This document shows positions 57,623-64,000 of a stretch of DNA of 64,000 bases, one piece after another. Origin of the DNA: Necropsobacter rosorum (lineage in GTDB: Bacteria; Pseudomonadota; Gammaproteobacteria; Enterobacterales; Pasteurellaceae). Below the pieces are notes generated by a model. The model saw nothing but the letters and a program-made list of their open reading frames with translations, searched no databases and was not told the DNA's origin. The DNA lies in contig CCMQ01000003.1 in assembly GCA_000751835.1 (NCBI GenBank), forward strand, positions 186,001 through 250,000, given 5' to 3'. Both the position numbers and the translations under genes were made by a program. Each line of letters opens with the position of its first letter. Position 1 is the stretch's first letter.

Positions 57623-57907
57623 ATGGCAAAACAAGATGCCGACTGCATCACTTTAGATCTGTTTGCTAACACGCCGCGGGTAGGACGCCCGAGAACGAAT
57701 CCGCTGAGCCGCGAGCAACAAATCCGTATCAATAAACGTAATCAGCTTAAACGCGATAAATCCAGCGGTTTAAAGCGGGTGGAGTTGAAATTACATAGCG
57801 GTTTGGTGCAGAAACTGGAAGATTTGGCGTCCGTTCGGGGGGTTAGTCGTTCGGATGTCGTCGTAACGATTTTACAAAATTATTTTGATATTAAGGAAAA
57901 CAGGTAA
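57623..57907 (+). CDS. ybfE: YbfE, small ribbon-helix-helix type regulator
   Basis: This 94-residue protein has a basic N-terminal half (VGRPRTNPLSREQQIRINKR) and a C-terminal ribbon-helix-helix-like fold (RVELKLHSGLVQKLEDLA, then VSRSDVVVTILQNYF). In E. coli it is called LexA-regulated, but no clear LexA box is seen before it here. Its DNA targets are unknown. fldA starts 5 bp later, so the two are surely cotranscribed. Confidence 0.88.
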   Translation: MAKQDADCITLDLFANTPRVGRPRTNPLSREQQIRINKRNQLKRDKSSGLKRVELKLHSGLVQKLEDLASVRGVSRSDVVVTILQNYFDIKENR

Positions 57908-57912
57908 TAAAC

Positions 57913-58440
57913 ATGGCTATCGTTGGTTTATTTTATGGTAGTGATACCGGCAACACCGAAAACGTTGCCAAAATGATTCAAAAACAATTGGGCGCCGAAA
58001 TCGTCGATATTCGCGATATTGCCAAAAGTACCAAAGAAGATATTGAGGCCTACGATTTTCTGATGATTGGGATTCCGACTTGGTATTACGGTGAAGCGCA
58101 ATGCGACTGGGATGATTTTTTCCCGACGCTGGAAGAAATCGACTTCACCGACAAATTAGTCGCCATTTTCGGCTGCGGCGATCAGGAAGATTACGCCGAC
58201 TATTTCTGCGATGCGATGGGAACCGTGCGCAATATCATTGAACCGAAAGGCGCCATTATCGTCGGTAACTGGCCGACCGCAGGCTATCATTTTGAATCGT
58301 CACAGGCGCTGATTGACGACAATACCTTCGTCGGTTTGTGTATCGATGAAGATCGCCAGCCCGAATTAACGGCCGAGCGTGTGGAAAAATGGACTAAACA
58401 GGTTTACGATGAAATGTGTTTAGATCAATTGGTTGAATAA
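57913..58440 (+). CDS. fldA: Flavodoxin
   Basis: These 175 residues (E. coli FldA 176) have the FMN phosphate loop GSDTGNTENVAK at 9-20, followed by GIPTWYYGEAQCDW (Trp isoalloxazine shield) and FGCGDQEDYADYFC (Tyr shield). It is an acidic electron carrier for isoprenoid, methionine, biotin and anaerobic ribonucleotide reductase pathways. AGGAAAACAGG precedes the start. The fldA-fur order is conserved. Confidence 0.97.
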   Translation: MAIVGLFYGSDTGNTENVAKMIQKQLGAEIVDIRDIAKSTKEDIEAYDFLMIGIPTWYYGEAQCDWDDFFPTLEEIDFTDKLVAIFGCGDQEDYADYFCDAMGTVRNIIEPKGAIIVGNWPTAGYHFESSQALIDDNTFVGLCIDEDRQPELTAERVEKWTKQVYDEMCLDQLVE

Positions 58441-58469
58441 TCCGCTTAATCTCAAAAAAGGGGCATTTT

Positions 58470-58910
58470 ATGTCTGAAGAAAACATCAAATTACTCAAAA
58501 AGGCCGGCTTAAAAATCACCGAACCGCGTCTGACGATTTTAGCATTAATGCAAGAGCATGAAATGTCACATTTTTCTGCGGAAGACGTGTATAAAATGTT
58601 GCTGGAACGAGGTGAAGACATCGGTCTGGCGACGGTATATCGCGTATTGAACCAGTTCGATGAAGCGAATATTCTGACCCGTCACAATTTTGAAGGTAAT
58701 AAATCGGTTTTCGAACTGGCGCCGACGGAACATCATGATCACATTATCTGCGTCGATTGCGGTAAGGTGTTCGAGTTCAATGACGAAGTGATTGAAAAAC
58801 GCCAGCGCGAAATCAGCGCCGAGCACGGTATTAAACTAAAAACCCACAGCCTGTATTTATACGGCAAATGCAGTGATATCGAGCATTGCGACGAAAACAA
58901 TAAAAAATAA
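58470..58910 (+). CDS. fur: Ferric uptake regulator
   Basis: These 146 residues (E. coli Fur 148) have the winged-helix domain (GLKITEPRLTILALMQEH, then GLATVYRVLNQFDEANIL), the metal-site EHHDH at 87-91 and Cys94/Cys97 (CVDCGK). It represses iron-uptake genes when loaded with Fe2+. It ends the ybfE-fldA-fur unit and is followed by a hairpin. Confidence 0.97.
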   Translation: MSEENIKLLKKAGLKITEPRLTILALMQEHEMSHFSAEDVYKMLLERGEDIGLATVYRVLNQFDEANILTRHNFEGNKSVFELAPTEHHDHIICVDCGKVFEFNDEVIEKRQREISAEHGIKLKTHSLYLYGKCSDIEHCDENNKK

Positions 58911-58913
58911 CAC

Positions 58914-58938
58914 AGGACGCCGCGGCGTCCTTTGTTTT
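58914..58938 (+). terminator. fur terminator
   Basis: AGGACGC/GCGTCCT around CGCG is followed by a T-rich tract, directly after the fur stop and between the convergent fur and ubiG genes. Confidence 0.8.
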
Positions 58939-58961
58939 GCGCCGAAAACGCGCCATTTATG

Positions 58962-59672
58962 CTATTTCGCGTGAAATACCGCCATATAATTGCAGCTGAC
59001 ATCGCGATTTAAGCGGAAACGGCCGCTTAGCGGGTTATAGTGATAGCCCGTCATATTGCGGCATTCCAACTGTGCCTCATCCGTCCACTGCAACAGCTCC
59101 GCCGGACGGATAAATTTATCGTAATCGTGCGTGCCTTGCGGCAGCATTTTCAGAATATACTCCGCCCCCAGCACAACCAGCGTCCAAGCTTTAAACGTAC
59201 GGTTAATGGTGGACAGAAACAGCACGCCGTCCGGTTTCAGCAACTGTTTGCAGCTACGGATGACCGAAGCCGGCTGCGGCACATGCTCCAGCATTTCCAT
59301 GCAGGTTATCACATCGAATTTCTGCGCCCCAAGTGCGGTCTGTTTTTGCAGAAAATCTTCCACCGTCGTTTGCCGGTAATCAATCTGCACACCGCTTTCG
59401 CGCGCATGGTTGACGGCAACCTCCAGCGGTGCAGCCGACATATCGATTCCCGTCACGTTCGCGCCCTGTTTTGCCATACTCTCGGCCAGAATGCCGCCGC
59501 CGCAGCCCACATCCAGCACCCGTTTTGCAAACAAGCCGTTCGCCTGCTGCAAAATATAATCGAGACGCAGCGGATTAAGCCGGTGAATCGGTTTAAAATC
59601 GCCCTGCGGATCCCACCAGCCGTCCGCCATTTTTTCAAATTTATCCAACTCCTGCGGATCAAGATTGTGCAT
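58962..59672 (-). CDS. ubiG: UbiG, ubiquinone O-methyltransferase
   Basis: This 236-residue SAM-dependent enzyme carries out both O-methylation steps of ubiquinone synthesis. Motif I is [16 protein letters not shown], with the family signatures [21 protein letters not shown] and HDYDKFIRP. The frame opens at 59693; ATG 59672 (MHNLDP) with AGAAGG before it is chosen and agrees with E. coli (240). It is divergent from gyrA, as in E. coli. Confidence 0.95.
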   Translation of the reverse strand: MHNLDPQELDKFEKMADGWWDPQGDFKPIHRLNPLRLDYILQQANGLFAKRVLDVGCGGGILAESMAKQGANVTGIDMSAAPLEVAVNHARESGVQIDYRQTTVEDFLQKQTALGAQKFDVITCMEMLEHVPQPASVIRSCKQLLKPDGVLFLSTINRTFKAWTLVVLGAEYILKMLPQGTHDYDKFIRPAELLQWTDEAQLECRNMTGYHYNPLSGRFRLNRDVSCNYMAVFHAK

Positions 59673-59777
59673 GCTTAACCTTCTGATAATCAAAATAGAA
59701 ATAATGCATCATTATTCCCTAAGTGCGGTAAAAATTCACTATAAAATTTGCGGAACATTAGAGGAACAATAGAAATT

Positions 59778-59787
59778 ATGCTATAAT
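59778..59787 (+). promoter_or_regulatory. Extended -10 promoter of gyrA
   Basis: TATGCTATAAT holds a perfect TATAAT (59782-59787) preceded by TG-N, an extended -10. The -35 region is poor. It lies 35 bp before the gyrA start. Confidence 0.65.
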
Positions 59788-59821
59788 TCCGCCAGTTTTT
59801 TACCATATTAGGAAGACCTGA

Positions 59822-62482
59822 ATGACTGATTTAGTCCCAAACGTTACGCCCGTCAGTATAGAAGAAGAATTAAAATCTTCATATCTTGATTATGCGATGT
59901 CCGTGATTGTCGGACGTGCCTTACCCGACGTACGAGACGGCCTGAAACCCGTACACCGCCGCGTACTTTTCTCTATGGATCAAAGCGGTATCACGCATAA
60001 TAAAGCCTATGTCAAATCCGCGCGCGTGGTTGGTGATGTGATCGGTAAATATCATCCGCACGGCGACAGCGCGGTCTATGACACGATTGTGCGCATGGCA
60101 CAGCCTTTTTCGCTGCGCTACATGCTAGTGGACGGACAGGGTAACTTCGGTTCGGTGGACGGCGATGCGCCGGCGGCGATGCGTTACACCGAAGTCCGGA
60201 TGCAGAAAATCACGCAGGAATTACTCACCGATCTTGATAAAGAAACCGTGGATTTCTCGCCGAACTACGACGGCAAGGAAATGATTCCCGATGTGCTGCC
60301 GACTAAAATTCCCGCCTTGCTGGTTAACGGTTCTTCCGGTATTGCCGTGGGGATGGCGACCAATATTCCGCCGCATAATTTAGGCGAGGTGCTGGACGGC
60401 TGCCTGGCCTATCTCGACAACGAAGACATCAGTATCGATGAATTAATGCAATATATTCCCGGCCCGGATTTCCCGACTGCGGCGCTGATCAACGGCCGCA
60501 AAGGCATTGAAGAAGCCTACAAAACCGGGCGCGGTAAAGTCTATGTGCGCGCCAAAGCGGAAATCGAGACGAACGACAAAGGCCGCGAAACCATTATCGT
60601 GACCGAAATCCCTTATCAGGTCAATAAAGCCCGTTTGGTGGAAAAAATCGCCGAGCTGGTGCGTGATAAAAAAATCGACGGCATCAGCAATGTACTGGAT
60701 GTATCCAACAAAGAAGGATTCCGCATTGAGATCGAAGTCAAACGCGATGCCGTCGGCGAAGTGGTCTTGAATCATCTCTATGCGCTGACCCAAATGCAGG
60801 TCACTTTCGGGATCAATATGGTGGCGCTGGATCACGGTCAACCGAAATTATTCGATCTCAAACAAATCATCGCCGCTTTCGTTAAACACCGCCGCGAAGT
60901 GGTGACCCGCCGCACCGTATTCGAACTGCGCAAAGCGCGCGAACGCGCCCATATTTTAGAAGGGCTGGCGATTGCCTTGGCCAATATTGATCCGGTGATT
61001 GAATTAATCCGCGCCTCCAAAACCGCCGATGAAGCGCGCGAAGGGCTACTCTCGCGCAGCTGGGAGCTCGGCAATGTACAGGCGATGCTGGAAGCCGCCG
61101 GCGTGGATGCCTCCCGCCCGGAAGATCTGGCGGAACAATTCGGGGTCAGAGACGGTCGGTATTATCTGTCCGAAGAACAGGCGCGCGCCATTCTGGATTT
61201 GCGTCTGCAACGCCTGACCGGTCTGGAACACGAAAAAATCGTCAATGAATATCAGGAAATTTTACTCGAAATCGGCGAACTGCTGCGTATTCTGAACAGC
61301 AGCGAACGGCTGAAAGAAGTATTGCGTGAAGAACTGGAACGGGTAAAATTGGAATTTAACGATCCGCGCCGCACCGAAATCACCGCCGCCTCCGGAGATA
61401 TTAATCTGGAAGATTTGATTGCCCAAGAAGATGTGGTCGTCACGCTGTCGCACGAAGGCTATGTGAAATACCAGCCGTTAACCGATTATGAAGCGCAACG
61501 CCGCGGCGGCAAAGGCAAATCCGCGACCAAAATGAAAGAAGAAGATTTTATTGAGCGCCTGCTGGTTGCCAATACCCATGATACGATTCTGTGTTTTTCC
61601 AGCCGCGGGCGCCTCTATTGGCTGAAAGTTTATCAGCTACCGCAGGCCAGTCGCGGTGCGCGCGGTCGTCCGATTGTGAATATTCTGCCGCTGGAAGATA
61701 ACGAACGCATCACGGCCATTCTGCCGGTTTCCGCGTATGAAGAAAATAAATTCGTGGTCATGGCCACAGCCGGCGGTATCGTAAAAAAAACCGCGCTGAC
61801 CGAGTTCAGCCGCCCGCGTTCAAACGGCATTATCGCCCTGAATCTGCGTGATGAAGACGAACTGATCGGGGTGGATATTACCGACGGCAGCAATGAAATC
61901 ATGCTGTTCTCCTCACAGGGTCGCGTGGTACGTTTCGATGAAAACGCCGTGCGCGCCATGGGGCGCTCGGCAACCGGCGTGCGCGGGATAAAACTGGCCT
62001 TAAACGATACGCTGTCGGAAGAGGAAAGTGCGGTCGAAAATGAAGAGATTTCCGATGACAATAGCGATGAAAACCCGGATCTCAATATCGATAAAGTCGT
62101 GTCGTTAGTCGTGCCGAAAAACGGCGGCGCCATTCTGACCGCCACCCAAAACGGCTACGGCAAACGCACCGGTCTGGAAGAATATCCGGCCAAATCGCGC
62201 AATACCAAAGGGGTGATTTCCATTAAGGTCAGCGAACGTAACGGCAAAGTGGTGGCCGCCGCGCAGGTGGAAGAAAACGATCAGATTATGCTGATTACCG
62301 ACGCCGGCACATTAGTCAGAACCCGGGTCAGCGAAGTCAGCGTGGTCGGGCGCAATACACAGGGCGTACGCTTGATTCGTACCGTCGAAAACGAGCAGCT
62401 GGTCAGTCTGGAACGGGTCTGCGATGCCGATGATGACGAAGAGACAAGCCCGGAAAGTGCGGTCGAAAATTCGCCGGAATAA
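59822..62482 (+). CDS. gyrA: DNA gyrase subunit A
   Basis: These 886 residues (E. coli 875) form the DNA-cutting subunit of gyrase. The active-site Tyr is residue 122 (AMRYTEVRM). Ser83 and Asp87 in [12 protein letters not shown] are the quinolone-sensitive residues. The C-terminal domain carries the GyrA box QRRGGKG needed for wrapping. The extra length includes an acidic insertion near residue 736 (62026-62090; ESAVENEE then DDNSDENPD) between pinwheel blades and an acidic tail, both created around uptake signals (62026-62034 and 62455-62463). Confidence 0.98.
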   Translation: MTDLVPNVTPVSIEEELKSSYLDYAMSVIVGRALPDVRDGLKPVHRRVLFSMDQSGITHNKAYVKSARVVGDVIGKYHPHGDSAVYDTIVRMAQPFSLRYMLVDGQGNFGSVDGDAPAAMRYTEVRMQKITQELLTDLDKETVDFSPNYDGKEMIPDVLPTKIPALLVNGSSGIAVGMATNIPPHNLGEVLDGCLAYLDNEDISIDELMQYIPGPDFPTAALINGRKGIEEAYKTGRGKVYVRAKAEIETNDKGRETIIVTEIPYQVNKARLVEKIAELVRDKKIDGISNVLDVSNKEGFRIEIEVKRDAVGEVVLNHLYALTQMQVTFGINMVALDHGQPKLFDLKQIIAAFVKHRREVVTRRTVFELRKARERAHILEGLAIALANIDPVIELIRASKTADEAREGLLSRSWELGNVQAMLEAAGVDASRPEDLAEQFGVRDGRYYLSEEQARAILDLRLQRLTGLEHEKIVNEYQEILLEIGELLRILNSSERLKEVLREELERVKLEFNDPRRTEITAASGDINLEDLIAQEDVVVTLSHEGYVKYQPLTDYEAQRRGGKGKSATKMKEEDFIERLLVANTHDTILCFSSRGRLYWLKVYQLPQASRGARGRPIVNILPLEDNERITAILPVSAYEENKFVVMATAGGIVKKTALTEFSRPRSNGIIALNLRDEDELIGVDITDGSNEIMLFSSQGRVVRFDENAVRAMGRSATGVRGIKLALNDTLSEEESAVENEEISDDNSDENPDLNIDKVVSLVVPKNGGAILTATQNGYGKRTGLEEYPAKSRNTKGVISIKVSERNGKVVAAAQVEENDQIMLITDAGTLVRTRVSEVSVVGRNTQGVRLIRTVENEQLVSLERVCDADDDEETSPESAVENSPE

Positions 62483-62490
62483 ATCAGATC

Positions 62491-62522
62491 AAGAAAGCGG
62501 ACATGATGCCCGCTTTCTTTTT
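62491..62522 (+). terminator. gyrA terminator
   Basis: AAGAAAGCGG pairs with CCGCTTTCTT around a 9-base loop and is followed by TTTT, directly after the gyrA stop. Confidence 0.85.
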
Positions 62523-62625
62523 ATGATCCAAATCAGGAAATCCTTGCTTTTCCACGCAGGCCGATTTCCTTTTCGGCGGGCGAATGTTAGAATCGCCGCA
62601 TTTAGTCAATATTAAGCCGTGACCC

Positions 62626-62976
62626 ATGACACTTTCGTTAATTTACCTTCATATCATCTGTGCTTTTACCAGCCTCGCCCTGTTAGTCGTACGCGGAACG
62701 ATGCAACTTCGCGGTAAAGACTGGCGGGCAATAAAACTGTTAAAAATGCTACCGCACTTATCCGATACTTTACTGATTCTCAGCGGTGCGATTATTCTGT
62801 TTACCCTGCAATTCGGCTTCCCGTGGTGGATTATCGGCAAACTGGTTCTGCTGATTTGCTATGTGATCTGTGCCGCCGGCTATTTTCATAAAAGTGAAAC
62901 ACCACCCAAAACCCGTAAATTATTATTCGCGGTTGCCGCCTTTATCGGCGCCATGCTGCTGGGCTATTTTCATTAA
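62626..62976 (+). CDS. SirB2-family membrane protein
   Basis: This 116-residue protein has four membrane segments. It begins LIYLHIICAFTSLALLVVRG, with the conserved LPHLSDTLLILSGAIIL and PWWIIGKLVLLICYVI, the pattern of the SirB family (about 120-130 residues). The function of SirB2 proteins is not established; they were named for an effect on virulence-gene expression in Salmonella. A hairpin follows the stop. Its ribosome site is weak (GTGACCC). Confidence 0.8.
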   Translation: MTLSLIYLHIICAFTSLALLVVRGTMQLRGKDWRAIKLLKMLPHLSDTLLILSGAIILFTLQFGFPWWIIGKLVLLICYVICAAGYFHKSETPPKTRKLLFAVAAFIGAMLLGYFH

Positions 62977-62977
62977 A

Positions 62978-63017
62978 AAATGCCGGGCGGTGTTAATTTA
63001 TCCGCCCGGCATTTTTA
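62978..63017 (+). terminator. Terminator between sirB2 and yciH
   Basis: AAATGCCGGGCGG and CCGCCCGGCATTT form a long stem around a 12-base AT loop, with A and T runs on both sides. It probably works for both convergent genes. Confidence 0.85.
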
Positions 63018-63039
63018 TATTTTCGGTTTTAATATGTCG

Positions 63040-63360
63040 TTAACCGCCCGCTAATTTGACGCGAAATCCTTGCTGTTCCAGCAACGATTTAAGCAGATCG
63101 CGTTTATCTCCCTGAATTTCAATGCAGCCGTTTTTTACCGCACCGCCGCAGCCGCAGCGTTTTTTTAAGCCGGCGGCCAGCGTTTTCAATTCATCATCGT
63201 TTAAATCCAAACCGCTAATCAGGCTGACGCCGCTGCCTTTGCGGCCGCTGGTTTGTCGCTGAATGCGTACGATACCATCACCTTTCGGTCTTGCCGCCGG
63301 TTTGTCCTCGGCTTTTATTCGCCCGCCCTGCGTCGAATAAACCAATACGCTGTCCGACAT
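63040..63360 (-). CDS. yciH: YciH, SUI1/eIF1-family translation factor
   Basis: This 106-residue protein has a variable N-terminus, then the SUI1 fold: GDGIVRIQRQTSGRKGSGV, LSLISGL-type strand, KKRCGCGGAVKNGCIEIQGD and LLEQQGFRVKLAGG. YciH affects initiation fidelity and may repress translation under stress. ATG 63360 (MSDSVL) with GAAGG upstream is chosen over a frame opening at 63381. The pyrF-yciH pair is conserved with E. coli. Confidence 0.93.
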   Translation of the reverse strand: MSDSVLVYSTQGGRIKAEDKPAARPKGDGIVRIQRQTSGRKGSGVSLISGLDLNDDELKTLAAGLKKRCGCGGAVKNGCIEIQGDKRDLLKSLLEQQGFRVKLAGG

Positions 63361-63361
63361 A

Positions 63362-64000
63362 TTAACCTTCAATCGACGCATTGATCGCGCGTAACACTTC
63401 CGCCGGTTTATCCGCCTGTGTAATCGGACGGCCGATAACCAAATAATCGGAACCGGCCTGAATGGCTGCCGGTGGCGTCATTACCCGGCGCTGATCACCG
63501 AAATCGGCACCGATAGGACGAATGCCCGGCGTCACCAGAGTAAAATCTTTACCGCAGTGGGCGCGCAGAATTTCCACTTCCTGAGGCGAACAGACCACAC
63601 CGTCCAATCCGGCACGCTGAGTTAAATTAGCCAGACGAATCACCTGTTCCATCGGCGATGCGTTAATGCCGATCTGTAATAAATCCAGATCTTCCATACT
63701 GGTCAGCACCGTCACGCCAATTAAAATCGGCGCATCTTTGCCGTAAGGTTCCAGAATTTTTTTCGCCTCTTCCATCATGCGCAACCCGCCGCTGGCATGC
63801 AAGTCCACCATCCAGACACCTAAATCCGCTGCCGAACGCACCGCTCTGGCCACCGTATTCGGAATATCATGGAATTTTAAATCCAAAAACACATCAAAAT
63901 TACGCTGGTGCAATTGTTTAATAAACTGCGTGCCCAAGGTGGTAAACATTTCTTTGCCCACTTTCAGACGGCATAAACCCGGATCAATCTGATCCACCAA
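63362..64000 (-). CDS. pyrF: Orotidine-5'-phosphate decarboxylase (5' end outside window)
   Basis: The C-terminal 212 residues of PyrF are visible; about 20-30 N-terminal residues lie beyond 64000. It forms UMP in pyrimidine synthesis. The active-site motif [10 protein letters not shown] (Asp-x-Lys-x-x-Asp) is present, along with [23 protein letters not shown] and [11 protein letters not shown]. No start codon is assigned because the frame stays open to the window edge. yciH starts 1 bp after the stop. Confidence 0.95.
   Translation of the reverse strand: MVDQIDPGLCRLKVGKEMFTTLGTQFIKQLHQRNFDVFLDLKFHDIPNTVARAVRSAADLGVWMVDLHASGGLRMMEEAKKILEPYGKDAPILIGVTVLTSMEDLDLLQIGINASPMEQVIRLANLTQRAGLDGVVCSPQEVEILRAHCGKDFTLVTPGIRPIGADFGDQRRVMTPPAAIQAGSDYLVIGRPITQADKPAEVLRAINASIEG

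Larger units (their letters stand above)
1882..62463. repeat. DNA uptake signal sequences, Haemophilus type, scattered
   Basis: AAGTGCGGT or its complement recurs throughout both strands, often followed by an A/T-rich tract. Examples: 1882-1890, 1906-1914, 7029-7037, 7902-7910, 14300-14308, 32111-32119, 32127-32135, 35764-35772, 44067-44075, 50681-50689, 54744-54752, 56516-56524, 62026-62034, 62455-62463. They mark self DNA for natural transformation. Copies are dense in core genes and nearly absent between about 1915 and 14299, where only two are seen. Confidence 0.95.

Overview
The window looks like a chromosome segment from a member of the Pasteurellaceae. Dozens of copies of the Haemophilus-type DNA uptake signal (AAGTGCGGT or its complement) lie in genes and gaps. 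Conserved gene orders also fit: ubiG/gyrA divergent, seqA-ybfF-ybfE-fldA-fur, holC/valS, apt-dnaX and pyrF-yciH. The nitrate reductase operon and fumarase C suggest a facultative, rumen-type genus such as Basfia/Mannheimia or Actinobacillus, but the species call is inference.

Layout. 1-2120: end of lptF, lptG and a tRNA-Leu(CAA). 2115-8654: a 6.5-kb decayed P2-like prophage bounded by a 54-bp direct repeat that begins at the tRNA 3' end. It keeps tail genes (W, V, tape measure, S, R), a TraR/DksA zinc finger, lysis-gene remnants, a toxin-antitoxin pair and an opposite-strand membrane gene, but has no integrase, repressor, capsid or sheath gene. 8820-13847: a 1675-residue trimeric autotransporter adhesin with a near-exact internal duplication and very many N-x-S/T sequons. 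13848-14774: AT-rich gap. 14775-22680: narGHJI-narK on the minus strand; narH carries a one-base frameshift.

23023-32090: valS, a GNAT acetyltransferase, holC, fumC, a chalcone-isomerase-like protein, ycfP, rimK, nfsA and grxA. 32220-41888: argA behind two ARG boxes; parE, a copper nitrite reductase gene (nirK/aniA) and parC in a row; a Sel1-repeat protein, a YwiC-like membrane protein, a RidA-like protein and YafD. 42029-56640: a Na+/H+ antiporter, dnaX (with a conserved slippery run), apt, lpxM, a TSUP permease, tcyP, mepA, aroC, a giant MscK-type channel, menE and seqA. 56721-64000: ybfF, ybfE, fldA, fur, ubiG, gyrA, a SirB2-family protein, yciH and partial pyrF.

How it fits together. Respiration is a recurring theme: NarK/NarGHI (nitrate to nitrite), NirK (nitrite to nitric oxide), MenE (menaquinone), UbiG (ubiquinone) and FumC. 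All three type II topoisomerase subunits present here (ParE, ParC, GyrA) look wild-type. The prophage remnant and the adhesin together form a stretch almost free of uptake signals, consistent with acquired DNA in an otherwise conserved chromosome.
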